64,000 nt of DNA from Antilocapra americana (Eukaryota > Chordata > Mammalia > Artiodactyla > Antilocapridae). Below the pieces are notes generated by a model. The model had not been told where the DNA came from. It worked only from the letters and a program-made list of their open reading frames with translations, and did not search any database. The first letter of the stretch is position 1. Each line of letters begins with the position of its first letter. Below, piece after piece: positions 1-13,640 of the stretch. The stretch covers positions 41,058,863 to 41,122,862 of the forward strand of contig ML660201.1 in the NCBI GenBank assembly GCA_007570785.1, in the 5' to 3' direction. A program made the translations under genes and the position numbers.

Positions 1-762
1 ATTTATTAAATACAAAGTAGTCTATTTAACTGGGGGAGCATAGAGATATTTAAAAGAAGCAAAGATCCTTCTGGATGGATTTAGGGCATTTAAAGAATAA
101 TGTAGTATATAATGAATGCTGAGCCATTAATAAATCAATCTATGAAACCCAGTTGCTTTGTCAGTTTATAAAGATTTGAAGTCTTTTACTTTGTTTTTGC
201 CAAAAGGAAGCAAATAGTAGAGTATTTCTTATAAGAATAAATAATTATTGATTTTAGTTCCGTGGAAAAAAAATTCATAATGATGATGTTTGCAGTTTGG
301 ATAGTTCATGCCTAAGTATAACATTGAAGAATTTGCTGGTCCACCATCTTTCTACAGAAGAATTCTAAAGCTTGCTGATAGGGTAATGGTTTTTTTCTCT
401 TGGAACACATTGTTTTGAATTGTCTGACAAAAAATTCCCATGACCCGGGGGGAAGGAAACCAATACAAGCTACTGAGTTCCTTGCATTACAGGGCTAACT
501 TGAGTTTTTTTTTTTTTTTTTCCCCCCTAGTCAGTGACAATGTCTTCATCCAAGTGGATTTTTTTTTTTTTGAAATAATGTAGAACATTTACTTTAAGAC
601 TTAATGTCACCTAAATGAGGTTACATGATTCATGGTACTTATAAATACATTTGTAGCAAATTGATTTGAAAAATACTATCAAAGGGATCAAATGCCAGTA
701 AGGTTAAAATATAATTGCTAATCTTGGCTCATCAATTCTTTTTGGATTTGCATAATTTTGAT

Positions 763-832
763 TTATATTATATATAATATAATATACATAATATAATATA
801 TAATATATTATTATATTATATTATAATTTGGC
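763..832. repeat. AT-rich simple repeat
   Basis: Irregular (ATAATAT)n stretch, weakly self-complementary. Confidence 0.85.
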
Positions 833-1356
833 TTATATTATATTGCATAATTTGACTTATAAACTTACTATTTTACACTTGTAGGGGAGTGTAGAATCTC
901 ATAACAGAGATTTCTGCCTCACTTGACATTGGAACCAAACTTGAAACTTGGTTAAGGCTTAGGGAAAAAAAAAATGAATAGAAAAAGAAGAAGCCAAGAT
1001 AAAAGATTTTATTTCAGTTTTCTGCAAAGAGTCATTCGGTCCCCTTTCTACCTACCTCCATACCTACCTCCCCAGTTCCAACACAATTAGTAATAGAAGA
1101 GGATGTATATAAAACTATTTCCAAAGCATTCTTTTTTTTTTTTTTTTTTTAAGGAAAGATTGTGTTTCAAAACTCTTTGGAGAAACCAGGAATGGCATCT
1201 CTTCCAGAGTAGTGGTCATTTTTCTGTTAAAGGTCTCTGTACAAGACTGTTAGTGCTTTTTAGTGATTTTAAGCACAAAGTCTGTTTGCTTATACTTACT
1301 CTTTTTAGCGTCATATGTTTTATTAGAAAACAAAAAATAGTAATAATTATTACTAT

Positions 1357-2773
1357 TTCAGTTCAGTTGCTCAGTTTTCTCCGACTCTTTGTGACCCCAT
1401 GAGCTACAGCATGCCTGGCCTGCCTGGCCTCCCTGTCCAACACAAACTCCCAGAGCCCACCCAAACTGATGTCCATTGAGTCAGTGATGCCATTCAACCA
1501 TCTCATCCTCTGTTGTCCCCTTCTCCTCCTGCCCTCAATCTTTCCCAGCATCAGGGTCTTTTCAGATGAGTCAGCTCTTCTCATCAGGTGGCCAAATAAT
1601 TGAAGTTTCAGCTTCAACATCAGACTTCCCAATGAACACTCAGGACTGATCTCCTTTAGGATGGACTTGTTGGATCTCCTTGCAGTCCAAGGGACTCTCA
1701 ACAGTCTTCTCCAACACCACAGTTGAAAAGCATCAATTCTTCAGCACTCAGCTTTCTTTATAGTCCAACTCTCACATCTATACATCACTACTGGAAAAAC
1801 CATAGCCTTGACGAGACAGACCTTTGTCAGCAAAGTAATGTCTCTGCTTTTTAATATGCTGCTGGTTGGTCAAAACCTTCCTTCTAAGGAGTAAGTGTCT
1901 TTTAATTTCATGGCTGCAGTCACCATCTGTAGTGATTTTGGAGCCCAGAAAAATAAAGTCTGATACTGCTTCCACTGTTTCTTCATCTATTTCCCATGAA
2001 GTGATGGGACCAGATGCCATGATCTTAGTTTTCTGAATGTTGAGTTTTAAGCCAACTCTTTCACTCTCCTCATTCACTTTCATCAAGAGGCTCTTTAGAT
2101 CATCTTCACTTTCTGCCATAAGGGTAGTGTCATCTGCATATCTGAGGTTATTGATATTTCTCCTGGCAATCTTGATTCCAGCTTATGCTTCCTCCAGCCC
2201 AACGTTTCTCATGATGTACTCTGCATATAAGTTAAATAAGCAGGGTGATAATATACAGCCTTGACGTACTCCTTTTCCTATCTGAAACCAGTCTGTTGTT
2301 GCATGTCCAGTTCTAATTGTTGCTTCCTGACCTGCATACAGGTTTATCAAGAGGCAGGTCAGGTGGTCTGGTATTCCCATCTCTTTAGGGATTTCCCACA
2401 GTTTATTATGATCCACACAGTCAAAGGCTTTGGCATAGTCAATAAAGCATAAATAGATGTTTTTCTGGAACTCTCTTGCTTTTTCAATGATCCAGTGGAT
2501 GTTGGCAATTTGATCTCTGGTTCCTCTGCCTTTTCTAAAACTGGCTTGAACATCTGGAAGTTCACGGTTCACATATTGCTGATGCCTGGCTTGGAGAATT
2601 TTGAGCATTACTTTATTAGCGTGTGAGATGAGTGCAATTGTGCGGTAGTTAGAGCATTCTTTGGCATTGCCTTTCTTTGGGATTGGAATGAAAACTGACC
2701 TTTACCAGTCCTGTGGCCATTGTTGAGTATTCCAAATTTGCTGCCATATTGAGTGCAGCACTTTCACTGCATC
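1357..2773 (-). mobile_element. BovB (RTE-clade LINE) 3' fragment, antisense to ERC2
   Basis: The + strand begins with the antisense BovB 3' tail (ttcagttcagttgctcag). Read on the - strand, 2608-1778 encodes reverse-transcriptase sequence in one frame, broken by a TAA after NVGLEEA. It includes KAFDCVDHNKLW, QGCILSPCLFNLYAEY and an intact YADD catalytic box near 2115-2135. A frameshift lies before the C-terminal part at 1701-1363 (FGHLMRRADSSEKTLMLG). The endonuclease domain is absent, so the copy is 5'-truncated and dead. An 8-bp direct repeat, attactat, flanks it (1349-1356 and 2774-2781) and may be the target-site duplication, although the right copy abuts similar BovB sequence. Confidence 0.93.
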
Positions 2774-2784
2774 ATTACTATCTA

Positions 2785-5750
2785 ATAGTTAATTAAGAAC
2801 ACTCCTTAAAAAAAAAACACTCCTTTGGGCTGTTTACATAAGAAGGCCATTAAAATATGTTTTAAATGATAAAATGTAATTTTTAGGGCAAATTCACTCT
2901 ATATGTTATCAGTAAATTGAGTCTGGAGTTCTGTTTTCATTTAAATGGATGCCGGTGATACTGATTGGTAGAAGAACACATTTTTAGGACAATTGATAAT
3001 CAATATACTGTCAAGGAACTGAGCCTGGAGTTTTTATGTTGTCTTTGGATGCTTGTTAATTTACAAAGCACTGCCTTCTGTTTTGTCAGTGGGGAAGTCT
3101 GCGTCCCATTAGCATCTATACTCAGTGTGCATAAATTGAATTATGGGGGCAGCTGTTAGAAGGTCATTTCCTCAGTCATGTGTGTAAGGTTGTGATGAAG
3201 GCTGTGATCTCTTCTGATTTTGTATATTATATTTCTGTGAAATGGGAGGGAATATTGGAAACCCACGTTTTATACGTATTAGAATTGACTACCAAATAGA
3301 ACTAACCCTTAAAACTAATACGTGTAACTTGAGACAAGGTTGTATTTAAACACCTTTGGATAAAGTGTCCTATACTACCTTGGCAAAATCTGAAGTGAAA
3401 AGGAGCTTTCTTGGAGTCAGTTGGTCATTTAGTTGCTGGGAGGTGACACAAATTAAGGGTTTAGAAGCTATCCCTACTTGTCTCTTACTTAAAGAAACTG
3501 AGGGTGAAATTATGAGTCCTCATTTCTCCAAATATATACCTTGCGTCAACTCAGTTGTTATGAAAATCTGTGAAATCTTGCCCCAATTAGAGCTTTTAGA
3601 GCCACAGTCTGGTATTTCTAGTAGATGTCTGTGTACCTCTCTGGGCTTTAGAGTTGTGAAAATACATCCTGTGAGGGAGGGCCATCTGCATACACCAAAG
3701 TGGGGGAGTTTCTCTTGAAGTCATCACAACCACCGTCAGCGAGTTCAGTCAGGGGGGCTAAAGTCACCTGAATAAATATGAACGGAAGCCGAGTAAATGA
3801 AGTCATTTGTGATTTATCTTGATGCAGGAAGCTCCAAGTTTTAATTTTGATCCTGATTCGGTCTGGCAGGTACGTTCTAGGTGTGCACTTAGAACATTGT
3901 GTCTTTCAGAAAAATTTGTTTTCCTGTAGATGTTGCAGTCCTCCTCCTTTTTTTGCTTTTGTGACTAAAGATTCTTTACTAAGCTTCCCTTTCCTGCTCT
4001 TATGGAGAGCTGTCAATTAAAAACATAGTTAAATGATTTCTCCCCCTTTTTTCTTTTAATTCCTTGAAAAGAATGTGTTTTAACCTACTTCTATTATAAA
4101 TTTGACATGTCATAAACATGATGTTCAAAAGTTTCACTTTCTTGGGTTCATTCATAAAGCTGTATCTAGTATTTTTTAAAAATGAAAATGAATTATGGTA
4201 GTGACAGTACTTGTCAGATAATCTGTTATTTTTCCTTTGTTAGTTAAAACTTCTAAGTGAATGAAAATCTAATTTAAAATGGCTAAAGCCTAAAGGAAAT
4301 GTATTGACTCATGTAACTGGGAAAAACAAGATATTGTTCAGGAATAGCTTGCTCCTGGGACTCAAAGATGTTAACAGATTCCATTTTCTCTCATTCAGTC
4401 TCATTTTAGCTTTTTTCGTGTAAATCTGTTTTCAGATAGCCCCTTTCTGTGTGTCTGAGCAAATCGGCTGCAGCATCTCCAACAGTCACAGATAGAAGGG
4501 ATAGGGAGATGGTTGTGTGTTTTAAAAATGCAAACAAACAAAAAAAAGCAACCACCCCTAGAATAATAACATTTACTGAGATGGTGCATAAAATTTCACT
4601 CCAAATTTAACAACTCAGGCTGTAAGAAAAAACTTGAAATTCTCTAAATTCCATTAGCTTAATAAATTAAATGACATTCATCAAGAAAAACTTCGTTAGC
4701 GCTAAATTCAGCACAGTTTATCAGATGGGATATATGAGTGACATGGGTTTTAGTAAGAGTTGCAGATAATAGTGATTTGGTGAACTTGTTAACTGAAGTG
4801 GATTAAGAAGCTAGGAGCGTAATGTGACTATATGACAATATTTCTGTGGCAACTGAAGTGAGGATTGTGGTTATTTACGTTTCTTGTCACATAATCAGCT
4901 GTGGCACTTTTTGTGTCACGAGTGGTTCTTCTTGTGTAACATTTATCCCCACTAAGCTTTTCTATGGAAACTGAGTAGTAAGCAGGTCAAGACTGAGCTT
5001 GGCCAAGTTGCTGCCTCGTAGATGTGCTAGTGGTGAAAGAATATGACTTTGTGTTCAAGTGCTACCTCTGATGGTGAGGTTGATCTTTTGATTTTAAATC
5101 CACAAACCAAGCCTTGTCTTTGTGTTCAGGCAGATGTCTGCTTTTATGCTGCATGGGGTTGACCTGTAGTTGAGCTAATTTTCCGTTAAGAGATAGCTTG
5201 GTGTTTGATCAAATTCAGGCAGTTCAGTTTCACCAGGCGTGGAAGGGATACAGTATAGTGTGAGAAGGCAAGAACGACCTGGTAACTTTTCCCAGCATCA
5301 CATAATTAGGAAGGGAAAGATTTTGATTTCAAACCTTGGCCATTGAATGCATCCCACTTCCCACTGTGAATGTAATTTGAGTCCTGGGATCTAGTCAGGA
5401 ATACCACGAAGTGGCTGAAATGTTTTCTTTGGCTCGAGGGCCTAGAAAATCTGATGGTATCCATCTTTTGAACTGTTATTTTATATGAGTCAAAACATGG
5501 CAGTCAGAATTATTTTTTCTCCCAAGATTATGTGCTCATTGCAAATTTGTGTCGATTAGTTTTTCTAGTCAAGGCATTATGATGAATCTTAGGCCTTAAA
5601 AATAGGCCATGGCTCTTTTCGTGGCTACTAAGAAGAATTAACAGCAAGGAAAAAAAAATACTGCCTGTATCACCAGTGACATCTGCAGCTCAAGCACCAC
5701 TAACCACACAGGGAGAACTAGGTGTGAAGCATCTGACATGTAGTAACCCA
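2785..5750. other. Unique-looking intron DNA, no gene seen
   Basis: The only long open frame is at 3356-3718 (120 codons, +), with no recognisable motif. No repeat was identified with confidence. Confidence 0.6.
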
Positions 5751-5754
5751 AGAG

Positions 5755-5872
5755 TAAGCATGAGTAGCCAAATTTCACAGATGAGAAACCCATGTTTTAG
5801 AGAAAATGAGCAGCCTGCCCAAGGTCCTACAGCGGGTAGGTTGGCAGCTGAGATATGAACATAGGTTGCTTC
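5755..5872 (-). mobile_element. MIR SINE fragment
   Basis: cagatgagaaacccatg and ctgcccaaggtcctacag are the antisense MIR core. Confidence 0.65.
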
Positions 5873-7047
5873 TCTGAAGTTCTTAGACTCCCTATTCTTA
5901 CAGTCTGCTTTTACTGAAGATGATTCCTAAGTTCAGGTGGTTTTTCTTTCCATGCTTGGGAAATTATGCACTGAGTTTTGGATCTTGTAATAGGTTGAGG
6001 CAACTCACGATAGGTCTATTTGATATTTTTAGTAAGCTGCAATATTGTACTTTGTGCTGTAAAGTAAGATTAATCCTTTTTACATGTATATGTTATCAGT
6101 CCTGCAAATGGGCCTCCAAAATATGTACCCTACAGCCAACATATATCCTGTGTTTTTTTTTCCTTTCCTGGGTTTTAAGTCTTGCCCTGAAGCCTTTATA
6201 GCAACCTGGAGCATAACTTGTTTAAACTTGTAAAGTCCTGTGTTTTTGATGTGCACTATCTGCTTACAATATAAGAAATTATTGTTTAGCTTATTTTGTC
6301 TTGAGAAGTTTCTTCATATTCTCATCCAGCTTAAAAAACAAAAGCCTTGTCCCATTTAACTATTTTCCTTAAATAAGGGGAAAAATGTGGGTTTTAAGTG
6401 ATAGCCAGAAAAAGCAAAATGTCAAGTTACATGTTAGCTCTGGATGATATATGGTTGTCATTTAGAAGCAGGGAAGAATTTTTTTTTTAAATGTAACTTT
6501 TTTGCTCAAACTCTTCTTATATGTGTTTGACTCTAAATGTTCAAGTTGCTAATTTATAATTCCTGCTATAAACAGGTTTATTTTGTGTGAATATTACTCA
6601 TGAAATTGAGTTACAAATACCACTACTTACCAAGCAGCTTTGTTGTGCATAGCACCATGGTGGGCCTTGCAGAAAAAGTGAACGGCTCAGTCTTTAAGGG
6701 CTAATGGAAGGAATAGGGCTCTTATACAAGCCAGGATCTAAATAGTGACCTAAGATCAGCAAAATGAGCTGCAAAAGCTCAGAGGATATTAAATAAGAAA
6801 GGGACAGGGAATGTTTATTTGAGAAGAGCCTTGAAAAAAATGGCATGATTTTGATAGAGGGTACAGGGATTCTTTATAAACAGTAGAAATCATATCAGCA
6901 AAGGCAAGGAGGTTGGAAATTATGAGACATATCTGGAGAAGAACAAATGGTTCAGTTTGGTTGAGAGACTTTAAAAAGCAATAGAAGATCAAATGAAACC
7001 ATAAAAAAGTGGGAGAAAAAAAGCTGAAATTAATGAAATAGAAACCG

Positions 7048-7059
7048 AACACATACAAG
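7048..7059. repeat. Target-site duplication, left copy (BovB at 7060)
   Basis: aacacatacaag, repeated exactly at 7600-7611 on the other side of the BovB insert. Confidence 0.9.
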
Positions 7060-7599
7060 TTCAGTTCAGTCGCTCAGTCGTGTCCAACTCTTTGCGACCC
7101 CATTGACTACAGCACGCCAGGCCTCCCTGTCTATCGCCAACTCTTAGAGCTTACTCAAACTCATGTCCCTTGAGTCGGTGATACCATCCAGCCATCTCGT
7201 CCTCTGCCGTCCTGTTCTCCTCCTGCCTTCAATCTTTCCCAGCATCAGGGTCTTTTCAAATGAGTCAGTTTTTCTCATCAGGTAGCCAGGGTATTGGAGT
7301 TTCAGCTTCAGCATCAGTCCTTCCAATGAATATTCAGGACTGATTTCCTTTAGGATATACCGGCTGGATCTCCTTGCAGTCCAAGGGACTCTCCAGAGTC
7401 TTCTCCAACACTGCATTTCAAAAGCATCGATTCTTTGATGCTCAGCTTTCTTCATGGTCCAACTCTTACATCCATACATTACTACTGGAAAAACTATAGC
7501 TTTGACTAGATGGACCTTTGTTGGCAAAGTAATGTCTCTACGTTTTAATAAGCTGTCTAGTTGGTCATAACTTTTCTTCCAAGGAGCAAGCATCTTTTA
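7060..7599 (-). mobile_element. BovB 3' fragment inserted in an older L1
   Basis: Antisense BovB 3' end. The - strand frame from 7593 to 7144 is open for 149 codons and encodes the C-terminal BovB region ([51 protein letters not shown]). The upstream RT core and endonuclease are missing. The element is bounded by a perfect 12-bp direct repeat, aacacatacaag, at 7048-7059 and 7600-7611. L1-like sequence lies on both sides. Confidence 0.95.
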
Positions 7600-7611
7600 A
7601 ACACATACAAG
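7600..7611. repeat. Target-site duplication, right copy (BovB at 7060)
   Basis: aacacatacaag, identical to 7048-7059. Confidence 0.9.
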
Positions 7612-10589
7612 ACAGGAACTTAGAAGCAAAACATGGATTCTTTGAGGAGATTAACAGGTGTCCTGGTCAGAATCACTGAGAAAAAGAGACAGACAAGTAA
7701 ACCATATGAAAATTTAAAGGTGGCATCACTATCACTCTTACTGACTTAGGAATATGAGCAAATGTAATTAACAACATTTTGAAAATAAAGTTGAAATTTT
7801 AGGTCAATTCTTTTAAAAATACAGCTCATTAAGACTGCATGAGAAATAGAATATCTGAGTAGGCCTATATATCAAAAACAAAAATGTTTCTATGGTTTGA
7901 AATCTTGCCATCAAAAAATATCTAAAAACAAACCAAACAAACCCTGTAGTTGTAGATGGCTTCTTCAATGAATTTTTACTAGACATTTGAAAAAAAAAAC
8001 TATCAATCATACAGAAACTACATCAGAAAATAGAAAACAAATGAACACTTCCCATTTTATGAGGCCAGCATAATCTTGATATCAATACCCAACAAAGCCA
8101 TTGAAAGAAAGGAAAATTAAAGGCAGTCTGTCTCATAAACAGCAGTGCAAAATATCCTAGTGAACTAAACCCTGTGGAAATGACCAAGTTGTACTTACTC
8201 CAGGAAGGCAAGGTTGGACTAATATTTGGATATCAATCAATGTTATTTACATTAGCAGGATAAAGGAGAAAAATTAATAAAATTTCAGTGAATGTGGAGA
8301 AAGCATTTGATAAATGTAACATTCATTCATGCTAAAAAAAAAAGAAGAGCTTTTATCAAACTTAGAAGGAAAAGATTTTCTAATCTGGTAAGAGATATCT
8401 ATAAGAAAAACTTGAGCAAGTATCATATTTAATGATAAAATATTTAAAGTGCTCCTTATGATATAAGGAACAAGACAAGAATGCTTATTACTATCACTTC
8501 TCCTCAATACTATTATGCATATCCTGGGTATAAGAATTGTAAAGGAAGAAATAAAACCCTTTTATTCACAGGCACTGTAAGTTTGTGTGTAAAAAATGTG
8601 AATGCATATATAGACTACTAGATTAATAAATCAACAACTGGTCACTATGTAAACATGAATCATCTACATACCAGTAACAATTATGAAATGAAATTTAGGA
8701 AACAATATAGTTTAGGATGGTATTAAAAAACCCCAGAATATCTAAGAACAAATCTAACAGTGGTGAACAAGACCTGATTTTAATAGATCGTACAAAACAT
8801 AATTACATATGGAATAACAAAAAATTTGACGCAAATGAAATAGCTATCAACAGTGCCGTGGATGAATGAATAGTGAAATATTCATACAATGAAATGATAT
8901 TTGGCAAGAAAAGGACCAAGCTATTGCTTCATGTAACAACATCATTGAGTACCCCCAGAACAGTGTGGAAAGAAGCCAGACACAAAAGAACACATACAAT
9001 TTGATTCTGTTTATTTGTGTTCCCAAAATAGGCAAAAGTAATCAATGGTGTTAGATGTCTGCATAGTGGTTAATCTGGAGGAAGGAGGAGGCTATGGAGG
9101 TTGGGCAAGGGCTTGAACAAAGCTTTTGGAGTAGAAGTAATATTCTATTTCATGATATGATTTGTATGTAGCCAGGTGTGTTTGCTTTATCATAATTCAT
9201 TCTGAAAACCTCCGATTTGGCTACTTTCCTATGAATAGTGTACCTTAGCTAAAAAATTCATTGAAAAATGAAGAAAAAGTGAACAGTAAAAACAAAAATG
9301 GTATTAAAAATTAGGTAAAGGATTTGCACAGGCATTTCTCCAATGAAAACATACAAATGGCCAATAAGGACATGAAAAGATGTCCAGTGTGATTTGTCAT
9401 AAGGGAAATGCAAATCTAAATTGCAGTTAGATAAAACTTAACCCTCGCCCTCAGGATGGCTAAGATAAAGAGACAAAAAAAAAAAGACAAAAAATGTTGA
9501 GGAGATGTGGAAAAGCCAGACCCTCATATGTTGATGATAGGGATGTAAAATGGTTCTGTCCCTTTTAGAAAACTATTTGGCAGTTCTTCAAAATGTTAAA
9601 CATAGTTATCATACATACCCAACCAAATTGGAAATGTGTATACACAAAAACCTATCCCTGTGTGTTAATATTGCAATTATTGGTAACAGTCAAAAGTATG
9701 AAACAAGCCAAATGTTCCTTATCTTGTATGAATAAACAAAATGTGGCATATCTGTAGTGAAATATTATTCAGCAATGAAAAAGACTGATGTATGCTAAAA
9801 CATTGATGAACCTTGAAAACATTATGCTAAATGAAAGAAGCCTGCTGCGAAAGGACCCATCTTATTTGATTCCACATATATATGAACTGTCCAATATAGG
9901 CAAATCTACAGAGATAGAAAGTAGGTTAGTGGTTTCTATCAAGAGATAGAAAGTAGAATAGGAGCAAGGGGGAGAGGAGAAACAGTTGTGACTACTAATA
10001 GGTACAACAGTTTGTGGTGATGATAGTATTATGGAATTAGATGGTGGTGATGGTTACATAAAGTACTGAATTGTACACTTTAAAAGAGTGAATTTTATGG
10101 TATATATATTCTATATCAATTAAGCTATTGCTAAAAAGTGAAGATATTACAAACAAAAGGATCAATAACTTTGATTACTCAAAGATTAAAATATAAAATG
10201 AGCTATAGAATAACCAACTAGGAGATGCATTTCTGAAGTTTATGGTAGTTTTTTAATAAAGAGATTTTATTTATTAGTGTGAAATGAAAGTTTGGGGAAA
10301 ATAATGTACCATTAATTCTAGACATTCTTGACATTAATTCTAGAAGGGGAGACTATATAGGATTTTTTCTTCTTTTGCCCCCTGTATTCTTAGGTTTTCA
10401 ATAATGTGCATTCATCATATAGGAATGATCAGGAATTATTATTTAGGAAAAACAGCAATAAGTTTGTTGAAAGAAAAATCATCTATCAAAAATCTTAAAC
10501 AGTTTCTTCTGATTTCTTTTGCTGAACTGAAGACTCCAAAGTGGAGAAGGGCATATTATTTATGGAAACTGAGAATCTGGTTATGCCAC

Positions 10590-10745
10590 TTGCTGTTTCT
10601 CTGAAGTCCAGCTTTCCCTTCTGTGAAATGGAACCATGATACCAGGCTTCGTATAATTGTGATGGGGATTAAAATGGATTAAGACATGGGAAAATCCTGG
10701 CATACCTTAGATACTCAAGGAATTCTCTGCTTGTCCATCTAGTTC
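10590..10745 (+). mobile_element. MIR SINE fragment
   Basis: cccttctgtgaaatggaacc and the following gatggggattaaaatgg stretch fit the sense MIR core. Confidence 0.55.
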
Positions 10746-10984
10746 TTTTCAGTCTGGAAATGGAATTTTACCTGTTAAAAAAAGAGGGGGTATCTTTGAG
10801 CAAGGACCGCTGGAGAGAAAGAAAGAATTTAACAAGCTTATTTCAGGCAGAGTCTTAGCTCTGCATACACACACAGTTTGCATGTGGAAAGACTTTAAAA
10901 GTATCTCTGAAATGAGAAATCAGTGGAGAAAAAACAGTAACTCCCAGTAGGCCTGCAGTATAATAAATGATCCGGGACTTTGAT

Positions 10985-11090
10985 GGTCCCTTGGCAAGTC
11001 ACTTTTCCCCTCTGGCTCTCACTATTCTCATTTGGCAAATGAAAGGCTTGAACAGAGTGTCCTGCTTTAAAAATTCTACCTAATCTGAAG
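10985..11090 (+). mobile_element. MIR SINE fragment
   Basis: ccttggcaagtcacttttcc and ctcatttggcaaatgaaagg fit the sense MIR core. Confidence 0.6.
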
Positions 11091-12484
11091 GATTGGTGAC
11101 TGGCAATTTGGACTCTCAAAGGGCCTGCCTGGGGAGTCTGAATTGACAAGGCATTCTTGCAGAGTTTAAATCTTGCTTTGTTTGCTCCTTCATGGCCAGC
11201 TCTACCCAGGCCAGCAGCCCCTGCCTTCTCCCTTGTTGGTACTCAGGTTCCCAGCTTATTGTTTATTTAGGGACTGCAATTTCCTTATTGGCGTGTGCCC
11301 CCCTCCAGCAGAGTTGAGATGTCAACCACAGGCCTCAAGTGAACCCCCCCTTCAAGTTTCAGTAATGATAGTGTACTGGCCGTCTCATGCCTCATCCCTA
11401 AGGCATGGTCCAGTTTCCACATCCCTCAGGCCACGCTGATGACTTGGGGTGGCCTGAATTCCTCTGCCGCCTGTTGTTTTTTCCATGAGATAAGTGTTTT
11501 GAATGTAGAAGGATTTGTGCTATGTTTTGGAGATCCTTAGAATGAGGTCTCAAGCCAGGGCTGCTAGGGACTTCGGGGAAGCATTAAAAAGAAATGGTAG
11601 AGCAAGTTCAGATTCTAGAAAGCTGGGAGGAGAACTTCTTCACCTGATCTTTTCCCAAAGAGAGTTGGAAAAGAACAGAGGTGTCAGGTGTCCATTTACT
11701 CTCTGAATGCAAAGTTTTGCAAAGTAATATTCCACTAAATTTGTGGGAAATCAGCCCTGTTTGTATTCAGATGTTTGTGAAAGATGACATGGATACATTC
11801 TTGGGAGGGCAGGCTGCAGACACTGAGGGGCTACCCCTGTCATCTGGAAGCAGTTTCTTAAACTTCTTCCTCTTCTTCTCTTTCCAGCATTGTCATTATT
11901 TTCTTTTGACCTTGCTCTGTGATCTTTAAAGGCTAAAAGTACTATGTGGAAGAAAGAACCAAAATAGACTTGCTTCTAGGTGGTTGACTGTCTCTCATTC
12001 CAGTCTTTCCTGAGATTATCCCAGGGACAGAAAGGTCCCAGTGTGGCCTCCTCACTCCTAGTCAAGGGAAGGTTTATGGAAGGAACCATTCTAGTTTATG
12101 AAAAATGTTTTTAAAAAATGATTAGAGATGAAAATTCAGGTGATACAAAGAAACGCTTCATGAAGTCTTATCATGAAGCAGAGAGTCTCCATTTGGAGAA
12201 CTGCAAAATAGGGTGGAAGGTAGGAAACTTTCCTAGCATAAGGAATAAAGAACAAGAAAGAGAAAAATAGAAAGTATTTGATTTTCTAGGACCTCATAGT
12301 CCACCTTGTTTGAAGTAAAAATAAATAAGGAAATAAGTATACAGTTGGCTTAGTGTTTTGGGATTGGCTGACTGGATATACTGTGGTTCTGGTCCATTTA
12401 CAGGGACATGAAAGTTAACGTATTTTGGTTTGTTGATGTGGCAGCCTCTTGAGCCCAGAAAGTTATTTCAATGAAAGAGAAAAT

Positions 12485-12620
12485 CTTAGGCAAGTTAATT
12501 ACCTTTCGTAGGTATCGTGACTTGTAAAATGGGTAAAATAAATACTTCATAGGATTATGGGCAAGACTAAATGAGATTTTCTAGCACAGTGTTTGCCTTA
12601 GTTAGTAATACACATGAGCT
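12485..12620 (+). mobile_element. MIR SINE fragment
   Basis: taggcaagttaattaccttt, acttgtaaaatgggtaaaat and agactaaatgagattttc fit the sense MIR core and 3' part. Confidence 0.65.
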
Positions 12621-13640
12621 GATGTTGTTATTAATATTAACTTCATTCTTAAATACCAGAATGGAGAAACTTTGTTTGCTTCTGTCCTGTGTTATTCCTT
12701 TCTGTATATTCAGATAATCCAAATATATTTATATTTTAACATAAATGGGAAATAAAGCATAGATAAAAAGAAAATCTTTTGATTTTTTTTTCCCTCCAAC
12801 CTGAGAAACTTATAAATAAATACTGATTTTTGTGTCATCCCATCCTTAAAGGGAATGTCCTTGGAGGCCAAGTCATTGTTAAACACATGCACGAACAACA
12901 ACAGAAAACCAGTTTCTGATGAACCCAGTCCGCAGGTGGGCACTGGAGAGGCTCTGTGTTAGTTTGTGGCACAGACATATGGATATGGTTTTGAATTAAC
13001 TGTTGCTCCTTTCTATGCATTGGAAATGTAAGAAACTTTCAGTATGAATTAAAGCAGCTTTGTATGTAGGGCTGATACTCAGTTGAGAGCCATAGGTATA
13101 GCTATAATGATTGTAAAATACTGAAATACTTCTGTGATTATCCCAAACCCTCAGAGTACCCCTCCCACTCTGGCTCTTACCCCCAAATTCAGCAAAGAGT
13201 TATCCCCTGCTCTCGTAGGGACTCCGAGACCTGGTTGCAGTGCTCCAGGTGGCAGCTGTTGTGATTGGTTCTTGCCCTGTGCAGTATTGCTGTTGAATGT
13301 CTCCGCAGTCACTCCGACTTAAAACACTGGGATTCAGTTTCCAGTTATAACACAACTCCATTGAAACCACCCTCATGTCACCAGTAATACTCTAATTTTT
13401 TTTATTAGTCTTTAGTGTCTTCAGATCTTTATTTGACCTCCTTTCTTTCTTGAAACTTCACTTGATAATTTTCTGCAACTTTTTCCATGATTTACGTAAC
13501 TTTTTTTTTTTTAACTGATCTTTGCTTTGGCAGTTCCGCTGCTGGCTTTTCTATACTTGATTCTCAACTATATCTGAGAATTCTTTCAGTGCTAGGAAAA
13601 TGACCCATCATCTCTACTGTCTCAACTTCCTTTTGAGCTT

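Larger units (their letters stand above)
6960..10130 (+). mobile_element. Old L1 block (ORF2 and two 3' ends), interrupted by BovB
   Basis: Diverged L1. Typical ORF2 stretches appear on the + strand: aaattaatgaaatagaaac before the BovB insert, gagaaagcatttgataaatg near 8300 and aggaacaagacaagaatgc near 8465. A first 3'-region segment, with acatcattgagtac and gccagacacaaaagaacac, lies at about 8840-9200. A second 3' region runs from about 9330 (caaatggccaataaggac) to 10130 (gtgaaatattattcagcaatg near 9755). Two 3' regions in series imply at least two insertions. No open ORF1 or ORF2 survives. Confidence 0.8.

Noticed and set aside
3356..3718. 120-codon open frame on the + strand
   Set aside because: No family recognised and no sign of coding constraint; treated as a chance frame in intron DNA.
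7144..7593. 149-codon open frame on the - strand as a host gene
   Set aside because: It is the C-terminal part of the BovB coding region in a truncated copy, not a cellular gene.
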